Below, piece by piece: positions 7,627 through 13,408 of a stretch of 14,352 nucleotides of DNA; the stretch's first letter is position 1; the number at the start of each line of letters is the position of its first letter. The DNA lies in assembly GCA_964569555.1 (NCBI GenBank), contig CAZMTT010000031.1:1-14352 (forward strand), read 5' to 3'. The position numbers and the translations under genes were made by a program. This DNA comes from G020353235 sp964569555. Lineage in GTDB: Bacteria > Chloroflexota > Dehalococcoidia > Dehalococcoidales > JAUYDJ01. Below the pieces are notes generated by a model, which saw nothing but the letters and a program-made list of their open reading frames with translations, did not search any database and was not told the DNA's origin.

Positions 7627-8760
7627 ATGAAACTATCATGTCTTCAGGAGAATCTGAACCGAGGACTGAGTATCGTGGGCCGGGCGGTGGCTACCCGAAG
7701 CACCCTGCCCATTACCAATAATGTCCTCTTAGCCACCGACCAGTCCCGCCTCAAGCTGGTGGCTACCAATCTGGAGATGGCGACCACCTACTGGCTGGGC
7801 GCCAAGGTAGAGGAAGAAGGGGCGATTACGGTTCCGGCCCGACTACTTATCGAGTTCGTTAACTCCCTGCCCAGCGAAAAGATTGATATCAGCCTCTTTC
7901 CCAAGACGAAGACCCTGGAACTGCGCTGTGCCCGATTTGAAGCCAGAATCAGCGGCACCGATGCCAAGGACTTCCCACCAATACCCAAGGTTGAAGGGGG
8001 CATTAAGACCAAGGTTGAAGTTGACGCCCTCCACCAGGGAATTAATCAGGTCGTCTTTGCCGCCGCCACCGAAGAATCCCGCCCGGTGCTCACCGGCATT
8101 GACGCCCAGTTTGACGGCAAACTGCTCACGCTGGCCGCCGCCGACGGCTTCAGATTAGCCGTATTCAAGCTACCGATAGCGACCGCGGCCGGTCAGAAAA
8201 CCGAGGTCATTATCCCCGCCCGGACGCTGGCTGAGTTAAGCCGGTTAGCCGCCGAGCAAGAAGAAGCGGTGGAGATAACGGTAAACCAGGAGAAGAGCCA
8301 GGCACTATTCCGCCTGAAGAATATCGAGCTGGTCTCCCAGCTGGTCCAGGGCACCTTCCCCCAGTACAGCCAGCTTATTCCCCAGAAATACACCAGCCGG
8401 GCGGTGGTTGATGTTGCCTCCTTCCTGAGGGCAACCAAGACCGCCGCCATCTTCGCCCGCGATGGCAGCGGCATCGTCCGGTTGCAGATTGCCTCCGGCG
8501 GGAAAACGGCGGCGGGCAAGATAACCGTTTCGGCCCGCTCGGAAGAAATCGGCGACGATGTCGGCGAGATTGACGCCACTGTTGAGGGCGAGGAAGCCAA
8601 GATTGCCTTCAACGGCAAGTACCTGACCGAGGTGCTAAGTGTGCTTCGCGAGCCCAAGGTAGCCCTGGAGACCACCAACCCCTCCAGCCCCGGCGTCCTC
8701 CGCCCGGTAGGCGTGGACAACTATATCCACGTCATCATGCCCATGTTCGTGCAGTGGTAA
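7627..8760 (+). CDS. dnaN: DNA polymerase III beta subunit (sliding clamp)
   Basis: Ring-forming processivity clamp that tethers DNA polymerase and repair enzymes to DNA. The 377-aa product covers all three clamp domains: an N terminus typical for the family (MKLSCLQENLNRGLSIVGRA, then PITNNVLL), a second domain with FAAATEESRPVLTGI and AADGFRLAV, and a third domain with GTFPQYSQLIP and AFNGKYLTEVL. It ends in VIMPMFVQW where many clamps end in MPMRL. Ribosome binding site GGGGGTG (7616-7622), ATG 7627. It sits behind moaC rather than beside dnaA/recF, so the classic oriC order is broken here. A strong terminator follows 21 bases after the stop. Confidence 0.96.
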   Translation: MKLSCLQENLNRGLSIVGRAVATRSTLPITNNVLLATDQSRLKLVATNLEMATTYWLGAKVEEEGAITVPARLLIEFVNSLPSEKIDISLFPKTKTLELRCARFEARISGTDAKDFPPIPKVEGGIKTKVEVDALHQGINQVVFAAATEESRPVLTGIDAQFDGKLLTLAAADGFRLAVFKLPIATAAGQKTEVIIPARTLAELSRLAAEQEEAVEITVNQEKSQALFRLKNIELVSQLVQGTFPQYSQLIPQKYTSRAVVDVASFLRATKTAAIFARDGSGIVRLQIASGGKTAAGKITVSARSEEIGDDVGEIDATVEGEEAKIAFNGKYLTEVLSVLREPKVALETTNPSSPGVLRPVGVDNYIHVIMPMFVQW

Positions 8761-8781
8761 GAGCCAATTCATAGAAAAGAG

Positions 8782-8810
8782 AGGGGGAGCAGTGCTGCTC
8801 CCCCTTTTTC
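8782..8810 (+). terminator. Intrinsic terminator after dnaN, probably bidirectional
   Basis: A perfect 11-bp stem, AGGGGGAGCAG (8782-8792) and CTGCTCCCCCT (8795-8805), with a minimal loop and a T-run (8805-8809). The other side reads CTCTCTTTTCT on the minus strand, so it may also stop transcription from the convergent substrate-binding-protein gene ending at 8904. Confidence 0.88.
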
Positions 8811-8903
8811 TTGCGAGAGGGCGGGGGGCAATAACAAAACACTATGCGGCTAAAGCCCCCAGCCCACCAAACCAACCTGAATTATATTTCAGCTATAAAA
8901 CGG

Positions 8904-9971
8904 CTATTCTGACTCCATCTCGGTTGCTTTCGCCAGCACCTTGGCGGCTATATCATCCGACACCCACTTCGTCCAGAGTTCCTGCCGGTTCTTTATAAAC
9001 CAGACCGCTGCTTCATCAGGCTCGGCATCGTTCTCCAGCATATAGGACAGGCCCAGGTTCAGTTCCTCAGAAGTCATCCTTATCCTCAGGAGGAACGGGA
9101 ATAACTCGGGTGCCTTATCGGCAAACTGATTGCTGGTTACTATCCAGAGGTCACATGAAGGCCAGGCACTCAGACCCTGCTCAAACAGTTCCGGTGTATA
9201 CGGGGTCTCTTCCAGCTGGGTCAGGTCCAGCAATCCAGCAATCCAGGTGGGCGCCCAGACATTGCCCAGCCAGGGCTCACCCTTATCGTAAGCACCTTTA
9301 AGAGAGGCCCACAGCCCGGCCTCACTCCCCGGGGGAAAGGCATTGTAGTACTCGTCCAGACCGAGGGCATGTATCTGTTTTAAGTTGATTTTTTCGCACT
9401 CCCAGCCCGGAACACAGGTATAGATGCGCCCCTTGCCGGGGTCCTCCGGGTCCCGAAATAGCTCTACGATTTCCGGACGCTTCAGGTCCTGAACGCTCTT
9501 CAGGTCTGGTGCCATCGGCTCTATCCCCCGAGCCGGGTCACCCTTAATGACATAGGTGGGGACGGTGAAGAGGCACTGCCAGTTGTCATCATTGGTGATG
9601 GTAACCGGGATGAAACTCTCTTCCGCCATACCCTCGTCCCAGACCTGCTGCTGATTGGGCAGCCATATCTCGGGGTAAATATCAACTTCGCCAGCCATAA
9701 CCCCTTCAAACATGGAAATACTGCTACCGGAAACATACTCTATCGGATAACCATAGCCGTGCTCGATAATGAAACCAAAGATATACGCCTGATAGCGGGG
9801 ACTGTCCCAGTTCAATTCAGTGATAACCAGTGTTTCCTTGGCAACTTCAGCCGGCGCAGCCGGTTCTTCTGCTTTCGGCGCACATCCAGAGGCCACTATG
9901 CTAATGGCCATCAAGGCTACCAGCAGCATGGCTAAAACCATTCTTATGGTGGTGTTATATCCCTTCTTCAA
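8904..9971 (-). CDS. Glycine betaine/choline-type ABC transporter substrate-binding lipoprotein
   Basis: Extracytoplasmic solute-binding protein of the OpuAC/ProX quaternary-ammonium family, 355 aa. It has a lipoprotein signal: a basic MKKGYNTTIR start, a hydrophobic stretch 11-28 and a lipobox VASGC with lipidated Cys30, then a low-complexity Ala/Pro/Glu linker. The mature part shows family patterns such as LNWDSPRYQAYIFGFIIE, GEVDIYPEIWLPNQQ and the Trp-rich GNVWAPTWIAGLL. The start is TTG 9971, supported by GAGAGGAG (9981-9988, minus strand) nine bases upstream; the internal ATG at codon 11 would lose the positive N terminus. No permease or ATPase gene adjoins it: dnaN lies convergent downstream and the parA operon upstream. 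The ligand could be betaine, choline, proline betaine or another cation; the sequence alone does not decide. Confidence 0.85.
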   Translation of the reverse strand: MKKGYNTTIRMVLAMLLVALMAISIVASGCAPKAEEPAAPAEVAKETLVITELNWDSPRYQAYIFGFIIEHGYGYPIEYVSGSSISMFEGVMAGEVDIYPEIWLPNQQQVWDEGMAEESFIPVTITNDDNWQCLFTVPTYVIKGDPARGIEPMAPDLKSVQDLKRPEIVELFRDPEDPGKGRIYTCVPGWECEKINLKQIHALGLDEYYNAFPPGSEAGLWASLKGAYDKGEPWLGNVWAPTWIAGLLDLTQLEETPYTPELFEQGLSAWPSCDLWIVTSNQFADKAPELFPFLLRIRMTSEELNLGLSYMLENDAEPDEAAVWFIKNRQELWTKWVSDDIAAKVLAKATEMESE

Positions 9972-10057
9972 AAACTTATTCTCCTCTCAGATTTTTCACT
10001 CCTGATTTATTCTATTTTAACTACACCTCCTTAAGTTTAAAGAGTTAAAACGCTAAG

Positions 10058-10087
10058 AGGATACCACAGGGCAATAAGTCAAGTCAA
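10058..10087 (-). promoter_or_regulatory. Promoter of the substrate-binding lipoprotein gene
   Basis: On the minus strand: TTGACT (10087-10082), an 18-nt spacer and TATCCT (10063-10058). The transcription start is expected near 10051, giving a leader of about 80 nt before TTG 9971. The leader includes an AAGGAGGTG (10033-10025) with no suitable start codon after it. Confidence 0.5.
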
Positions 10088-10091
10088 CTTA

Positions 10092-10297
10092 TCCCCCCGA
10101 TGTTCATCCCGTGGCAGCGGATAGTTTATCGGCAAATAAAGAGGGGGGAGTAGCGGTGCTCCCTCCCTTTATTTTGAATAGAATATAGCCCTTTACCGCT
10201 AATGCCTTAACTGCGTTTTAAGCCAAATACAGGCCGGTTAATATCTATCCATAGAAAACCCCACGGTTAGAACCAGTAAAGGGGCTAGAAATCAATT
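10092..10297. other. Mostly non-coding intergenic stretch
   Basis: Between the lipoprotein promoter and the candidate 30-aa ORF. It holds one terminator-like hairpin (10137-10176); the rest shows no convincing ORF, RNA gene or repeat to my eye. Confidence 0.5.
10137..10176 (-). terminator. Terminator downstream of the parA operon, T-rich on both sides
   Basis: Left arm 10137-10150 and right arm 10159-10171 pair over about 13 positions with one bulged A and one G-T wobble, around a loop TAGCGGTG. On the minus strand it is followed by CTTTATTTG, and on the plus strand by TTTATTTTG. It lies about 215 bases beyond the RHH gene stop. Its G-rich arm and loop resemble the dnaN terminator. Confidence 0.55.
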
Positions 10298-10390
10298 TCA
10301 GGCGCTCTCAGGGCTATTCCAGATGAATGTTAAGTGAAGCCGCAGCTTGTAATTCCGCCATTTCTTAAAAATACCCGGCTGGCTGTTCAT
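10298..10390 (-). CDS. Candidate 30-aa basic protein, ATGA-coupled to the RHH gene
   Basis: A short ORF whose ATG (10390-10388) overlaps the TGA of the RHH gene (10389-10387) in an ATGA arrangement. It encodes 30 residues beginning MNSQPGIFKKWRNYKLRLHL and ends at TGA 10300-10298. The first half is strongly basic. Translational coupling is plausible, but ORFs this short occur by chance and I recognise no family. Confidence 0.25.
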   Translation of the reverse strand: MNSQPGIFKKWRNYKLRLHLTFIWNSPESA

Positions 10391-10722
10391 TTGCGCAATT
10401 GCGCCGTTATTCGTCGGTAAAGTTCCTCTTCGGTCTTTACCCCCCGCACATCCAGCCCGGTGGTGCCAAATGCCCGCACCATGGCTTCAATGAGTTTGGT
10501 CTTGCTGATTTTCTTACCGCCGCTGAACTTGGCTACCGAAGCCAGTCTCTCAAGGTAAGCATCCTCGTCCTGGTTCAGAAACACCGATAGCTTGATTCGA
10601 TGAGCCCCGGCTGGCGCCAGCGGTGCTTTGCGGGCTGTTTTTGGCGCTGGCTTATCCGCGCCGGTAAGGCGGTCCAGCGCCGCTCCATAGGCCAGTTCCT
10701 CGGTTATGCTAACTCTTTTCAT
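10387..10722 (-). CDS. Ribbon-helix-helix (CopG/ParG-like) DNA-binding protein, likely ParA partner
   Basis: A 111-aa basic protein. The N-terminal 40 residues are Ala/Pro/Lys-rich and probably flexible, like the mobile tails of ParG-type partners that stimulate ParA. Residues about 42-85 read as an RHH fold: a strand HRIKLSVFLN (41-50), a helix DEDAYLERLASVAKF, a turn SGGKKISK and a second helix KTKLIEAMVRAF. A C-terminal extension ends in AQLRK. ATG 10722 lies inside parA (14-bp overlap), so the two are translationally coupled. Inference: it binds the octamer repeats at the parA promoter, both repressing the operon and serving as centromere-binding factor. It could instead be a plain transcription factor; no ParB/Spo0J is present. 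Confidence 0.7.
   Translation of the reverse strand: MKRVSITEELAYGAALDRLTGADKPAPKTARKAPLAPAGAHRIKLSVFLNQDEDAYLERLASVAKFSGGKKISKTKLIEAMVRAFGTTGLDVRGVKTEEELYRRITAQLRK
10389..10404. repeat. Octamer pair ATTTGCGC-AATTGCGC at the 3' end of the RHH gene
   Basis: Two directly repeated octamers (10389-10396 and 10397-10404) forming the palindrome GCGCAATTGCGC (10393-10404). The 13-mer TTGCGCAATTGCG (10391-10403) also occurs at 3661-3673 and at 11529-11541. It encodes AQLRK at the end of the RHH protein. Confidence 0.6.
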
Positions 10723-11497
10723 TTTCCATCACCTCTTCGGTCAGTAATCGATATGCCTGAGCTCCGTCATGGCTGGGAGCATAAGTCAAGATTGATTTCC
10801 CGGCGGCCGGGGCTTCCTTGAAGCGAACACTGCTCGGAATTATGGCCCTGAATATTCTTATCCGGTCACCGAAAGCCCGCCGGGTAACCGCCATCACCTC
10901 CTGGCAGTGCAGGGTACGGGGACTGGTCATGGTAAATAATATCCCCGATATGTCCAGCTCCGGGTTAATCCTTTCCTGCACCCGGATAATAGTGCTCAGC
11001 AACCGCATCAGGCCCTTCATCGCCAGAAAGTCTGACTGCAGGGGTATGATTACCTTATCGGCGGCAGAGAGCGCATTTATGGTCATAAGACCGAGACTGG
11101 GCAGGCAGTCAATCAGTATAAAATCGTATTCGCCGCGCACCGGCTGAATCATCTTTCTCAATACCAGCTCCCGGCTGGCTACCCCCACCAAGTCCAGTTG
11201 CGCCTGCGAGAGCTCAATATTAGACGGGACAATATTAATATTGGGGTTGTCGGTGGGGAGGATAACTTCTTTCAGCGACGGGCTGCCCTCATTCTGGATA
11301 GCGCCGGCCAGAACATCATAGGCGGTGCTCTTGAGATTATCGGGATTAATGCCGACGGTAATAGTGAGGCAAGCCTGGGGATCCCAGTCAATAAGCAGCA
11401 CCCGCTTGCCGTGTTCACTCAACCCTTCGGCCAGAGCTACCGCGGTGGTGGTCTTCCCCACCCCACCCTTCTGGTTGGCAACGCATATTACCGGCAT
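10709..11497 (-). CDS. parA: ParA/Soj-family partition ATPase
   Basis: A 262-aa deviant Walker A ATPase that binds DNA non-specifically as an ATP dimer and moves partner-bound DNA. Visible motifs: KGGVGKTTTA (residues 10-19, with signature Lys10 and catalytic Lys15), Walker A' LLIDWDPQA, and Walker B FILIDCLPSLG (Cys-Leu where TPPSLG is usual). No N-terminal HTH precedes the Walker motif, so it is the short, Soj/type Ib-like form whose repression is normally done by the partner. I choose ATG 11497: the in-frame extension to TTG 11545 would run through the -10/-35 region and the palindromes. The ribosome binding site is weak (AAAGAG). The RHH partner gene overlaps its end. Confidence 0.88.
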   Translation of the reverse strand: MPVICVANQKGGVGKTTTAVALAEGLSEHGKRVLLIDWDPQACLTITVGINPDNLKSTAYDVLAGAIQNEGSPSLKEVILPTDNPNINIVPSNIELSQAQLDLVGVASRELVLRKMIQPVRGEYDFILIDCLPSLGLMTINALSAADKVIIPLQSDFLAMKGLMRLLSTIIRVQERINPELDISGILFTMTSPRTLHCQEVMAVTRRAFGDRIRIFRAIIPSSVRFKEAPAAGKSILTYAPSHDGAQAYRLLTEEVMENEKS

Positions 11498-11516
11498 AGT
11501 AAAGCTCTTTGGTAAT

Positions 11517-11545
11517 ATACTAGCGTAATTGCGCAATTGCGTCAA
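11517..11545 (-). promoter_or_regulatory. parA operon promoter with octamers in the spacer
   Basis: On the minus strand: TTGACG (11545-11540), a 17-nt spacer and TAGTAT (11522-11517). The transcription start is expected near 11510. The spacer is almost filled by the palindrome AATTGCGCAATT (11527-11538), so any protein bound there would exclude RNA polymerase; this suits autoregulation by the operon's RHH product. Confidence 0.55.
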
Positions 11546-11562
11546 TACTCTATTACGTAATT
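11519..11562. repeat. Tandem octamer array upstream of parA (operator/centromere-like)
   Basis: Read on the plus strand in steps of eight: ACTAGCGT, AATTGCGC (11527-11534), AATTGCGT (11535-11542), CAATACTC, TATTACGT, AAT. The two central units are near identical; 11519 and 11551 units are degenerate matches ending in GCGT/ACGT. Two overlapping palindromes result, AATTGCGCAATT (11527-11538) and CGCAATTGCG (11532-11541), and a third, ATTACGTAAT, lies at 11552-11561. Short direct repeats with fixed spacing are what RHH partition proteins typically bind. Confidence 0.6.
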
Positions 11563-11605
11563 ATATTTCCCCTACCATATCCTGAGCCCATCTATATAAT
11601 TTTTA

Positions 11606-11634
11606 TTGCTTTTCTGATTTAATTGAGCTATAAA
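11606..11634 (+). promoter_or_regulatory. Promoter of the 66-aa gene and HNH gene
   Basis: TTGCTT (11606-11611), a 17-nt spacer and TATAAA (11629-11634, 5 of 6). The transcription start is expected near 11641. It lies in the AT-rich divergent region between parA and the 66-aa gene. Confidence 0.5.
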
Positions 11635-11689
11635 TTAGTTAAAATAATGTGGCTCATTAAAAATTTTAGAAATTGGGGGGTGAATTCAG

Positions 11690-11890
11690 ATGGCGGATAA
11701 TCAAAAAACGCTGATAGACTTATGGCCAGTGCTGGGGGAAGACATGAAAAAGTTCGTCTCCGACCGCCCCGGCTGGCTGATAGACGCCCTGAAAAGGGCA
11801 CAGGATAAAAAGGGGAATCGGGGCTGGAAAGACGTCGAGACGGTAATTAATATCCTGCAGTTTCTAAAAGATACTGAATACGAGTATTAA
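11690..11890 (+). CDS. Hypothetical 66-aa protein
   Basis: A small, charged, probably helical protein with three Trp residues (LWPVLG, RPGWLID, NRGWKDVE) and an acidic end (DTEYEY). I do not recognise a family; no signal peptide, TM segment or cysteine is present. The gene looks real because it has GGGGGGTG (11675-11682) seven bases before ATG 11690, a plausible promoter, and a downstream co-directional gene after 29 bases. Its partner is probably the membrane-anchored HNH protein. Confidence 0.65.
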   Translation: MADNQKTLIDLWPVLGEDMKKFVSDRPGWLIDALKRAQDKKGNRGWKDVETVINILQFLKDTEYEY

Positions 11891-11919
11891 TTAGCCTTTT
11901 TGAGGTCGCAGGCAATAAA

Positions 11920-12423
11920 ATGACCAATAAACTGCCACCGGAAGAAAAAAAGGAGAGGCTCCGCAAGCTGTCTAATTGGCTCCTAATTGGGCTGGTCCTC
12001 TTGCCCCTCATTGTTCTTATCTACTGGATAGTATTCGTGGAACGGTACGGCATCTGGTTCTGGCTATTATGGTTGATTCCCATCGGAGCCCTAATTTTCC
12101 TTGCCCTTCGCTACCCCCGGTTCCGCAATATGTTGAAAGATGTCTCCCGGAAATTGTGGAAACCGCGCGTTCTGATTCCGCAGCAAACCAGGTATGAGGT
12201 ATACCAACGGGCCGACAATCGATGCGAATGGCGTGAGGGTGACCGCCGGTGTAAAGAGCGTGTTTTTGACATTCACCACATCGATGGGAACCCTAAAAAC
12301 CGCCAGCCTTCCAACCTGATTGCTCTCTGTGCCAATCACCACTGGCAAGCTGACCAGCAACCAAAATACATGCTAAAGGACTGGGTGGGACAGGACGCCA
12401 AAACCGGTAAAAAGAAAAGCTAG
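11920..12423 (+). CDS. Membrane-anchored HNH endonuclease-like protein
   Basis: A 167-aa protein with a charged N terminus, two predicted TM helices (about residues 20-40 and 44-63) and a C-terminal HNH domain. The HNH part shows zinc ligands C102 and C111 (C-x8-C), the core IHHIDGNPKNRQPSNLIALC with H119/H120, N132 and C137, and the closing ANHH (H140/H141); all catalytic and zinc positions appear intact. HNH domains usually belong to soluble nucleases; here the hairpin anchor would put the nuclease at the inner membrane, most likely on the cytoplasmic side given the basic loops. Ribosome binding is weak (AGG 11910-11912). It could serve defence, DNA uptake processing or be an uncharacterised housekeeping nuclease; the sequence alone does not decide. 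Confidence 0.8.
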   Translation: MTNKLPPEEKKERLRKLSNWLLIGLVLLPLIVLIYWIVFVERYGIWFWLLWLIPIGALIFLALRYPRFRNMLKDVSRKLWKPRVLIPQQTRYEVYQRADNRCEWREGDRRCKERVFDIHHIDGNPKNRQPSNLIALCANHHWQADQQPKYMLKDWVGQDAKTGKKKS

Positions 12424-12450
12424 CTTTTATGACGAGTTAATACCCAAGCC

Positions 12451-13221
12451 CTAACCTGACTCCTGGGGGTGAATGCGGTAGTCACGCTCCAGTTCCCGCA
12501 GGCGTATTATCAGCTCAGAATGCTCCAGCACATGGAAGATATAGCGGGGAACATCCCGGCCGGCGCTCCGGGACATAAACGGCTCCCCCCAGAAGCTCAA
12601 CAGGGCTTCGCCCCTGCCCTCCGGCGTGGTCTCAATAAAGATGAAGGAAACCGTTTCCTTCAGGTCACTCCAGACCGGCTCTTTAAGCTTTTCACAGCCG
12701 GGGCAGACCTTAGCCTTAGCCATCACCTCGGTCTCCCACAGTTTTTGCTCACTCTTACTGGAAATGAACTGAATTGAGGTGATTAAGGGATTCTCAATAA
12801 ACGGGCGTAGCAGGGCGTTAAAGACCGACTGGGAGCGAAGCATAAAGAGACAAACATTGAACCAGACTACTTCACCCTGCCCCCGCTGGGCGAATTGCTT
12901 CCCCACCGAGCGCAACCCGGCCGGCCCGACCAGAATAGCATCGGGCGGTTTCAGAGCCGATTTGATATCCCTCAGCGTCGACTCGGTGCGCTCCGCCGAA
13001 GCCAGCACCCGTTCGGTGTGCTGCTCCCGCCGCAGGTCCCGGATTAAGAGCAGCGCCATCAACACCAGTATGATGGCAAGCAGGAGACCTACCTCCACAA
13101 TGTGCAGGAAGTGCAGAACCAGCGCCACCAGGGCGGCGATGACACCGGCAATGGCATCCCATTCCAGCCTGATGAGACGTGCCCAGAAACTACCGCCACC
13201 AGAAGGTGCTTTTTTCTTCAA
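12451..13221 (-). CDS. Two-TM coiled-coil membrane protein with a C-terminal soluble domain (unknown)
   Basis: A 256-aa protein if started at TTG 13221, which has a GGGGG stretch five bases upstream and a basic MKKK start. TM helices lie at about 24-40 and 43-60, a charged helix likely to form a coiled coil at 61-90, and then a soluble domain of about 160 residues. The latter includes a CPGC motif (173-176) and conserved-looking stretches such as VSFIFIE and LLSFWGEPFM. The pattern of strands recalls phospholipase D-like folds, but I see no HxK catalytic motif, so this is only a hint. The open frame extends to TTG 13299, but that part overlaps the predicted promoter. It faces the HNH gene tail to tail (27-bp gap). 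Confidence 0.65.
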   Translation of the reverse strand: MKKKAPSGGGSFWARLIRLEWDAIAGVIAALVALVLHFLHIVEVGLLLAIILVLMALLLIRDLRREQHTERVLASAERTESTLRDIKSALKPPDAILVGPAGLRSVGKQFAQRGQGEVVWFNVCLFMLRSQSVFNALLRPFIENPLITSIQFISSKSEQKLWETEVMAKAKVCPGCEKLKEPVWSDLKETVSFIFIETTPEGRGEALLSFWGEPFMSRSAGRDVPRYIFHVLEHSELIIRLRELERDYRIHPQESG

Positions 13222-13268
13222 GCCGCCCCCTATAAAGAGATGGGGTAAGTAAACCACACTTTGCCTAG

Positions 13269-13299
13269 ATAATACAACCGCCCCCCCGACGCGGTTCAA
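13269..13299 (-). promoter_or_regulatory. Promoter of the two-TM protein gene
   Basis: On the minus strand: TTGAAC (13299-13294), a rather long 19-nt spacer containing a G7 run, and TATTAT (13274-13269, 5 of 6). The transcription start is expected near 13262, which favours TTG 13221 as translation start. Confidence 0.4.
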
Positions 13300-13350
13300 G
13301 TTTCACCGCTTTCTTACTGCCAAGCCAGCGGGAAGTGGTTATTACCGGCA

Positions 13351-13379
13351 TTGGTTTTCTATCCGGGGGCTGCTATAAT
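13351..13379 (+). promoter_or_regulatory. Extended -10 promoter of the PAS gene
   Basis: TTGGTT (13351-13356), a 17-nt spacer and a perfect TATAAT (13374-13379) preceded by TGC, an extended -10 element. The transcription start is expected near 13386, about 23 nt before the ATG. Confidence 0.65.
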
Positions 13380-13408
13380 CTGCCTATAAATTACGGGGGG
13401 TAGCGATA

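Noticed and set aside
7627..8900. oriC / DnaA boxes near dnaN
   Set aside because: I saw no TTATCCACA-type boxes, AT-rich unwinding region or dnaA; dnaN alone does not mark an origin here.
9976..9999. Eight-codon GTG uORF before the lipoprotein gene
   Set aside because: The start context is poor, there is no hairpin or stalling signature, and the stop coincides with the gene's own ribosome binding region; likely chance.
11498..11545. Extended ParA start at TTG 11545
   Set aside because: The extra 16 residues run through the predicted promoter and octamer palindromes; ATG 11497 begins right before the conserved ParA strand.
11593..11600. Perfect TATAAT at 11595-11600 as a promoter
   Set aside because: No acceptable -35 at 15-19 bases upstream; the pair at 11606-11634 fits better.
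10700..11700. Canonical parS (TGTTTCACGTGAAACA-type) near parA
   Set aside because: No such palindrome seen; the local palindromes are of the AATTGCGC type, and no ParB gene is present.
12779..13252. Plus-strand ORF of 157 aa opposite the two-TM gene
   Set aside because: Ser/Arg/Thr-rich shadow frame without promoter or ribosome binding site; the minus frame has clear TM and domain structure.
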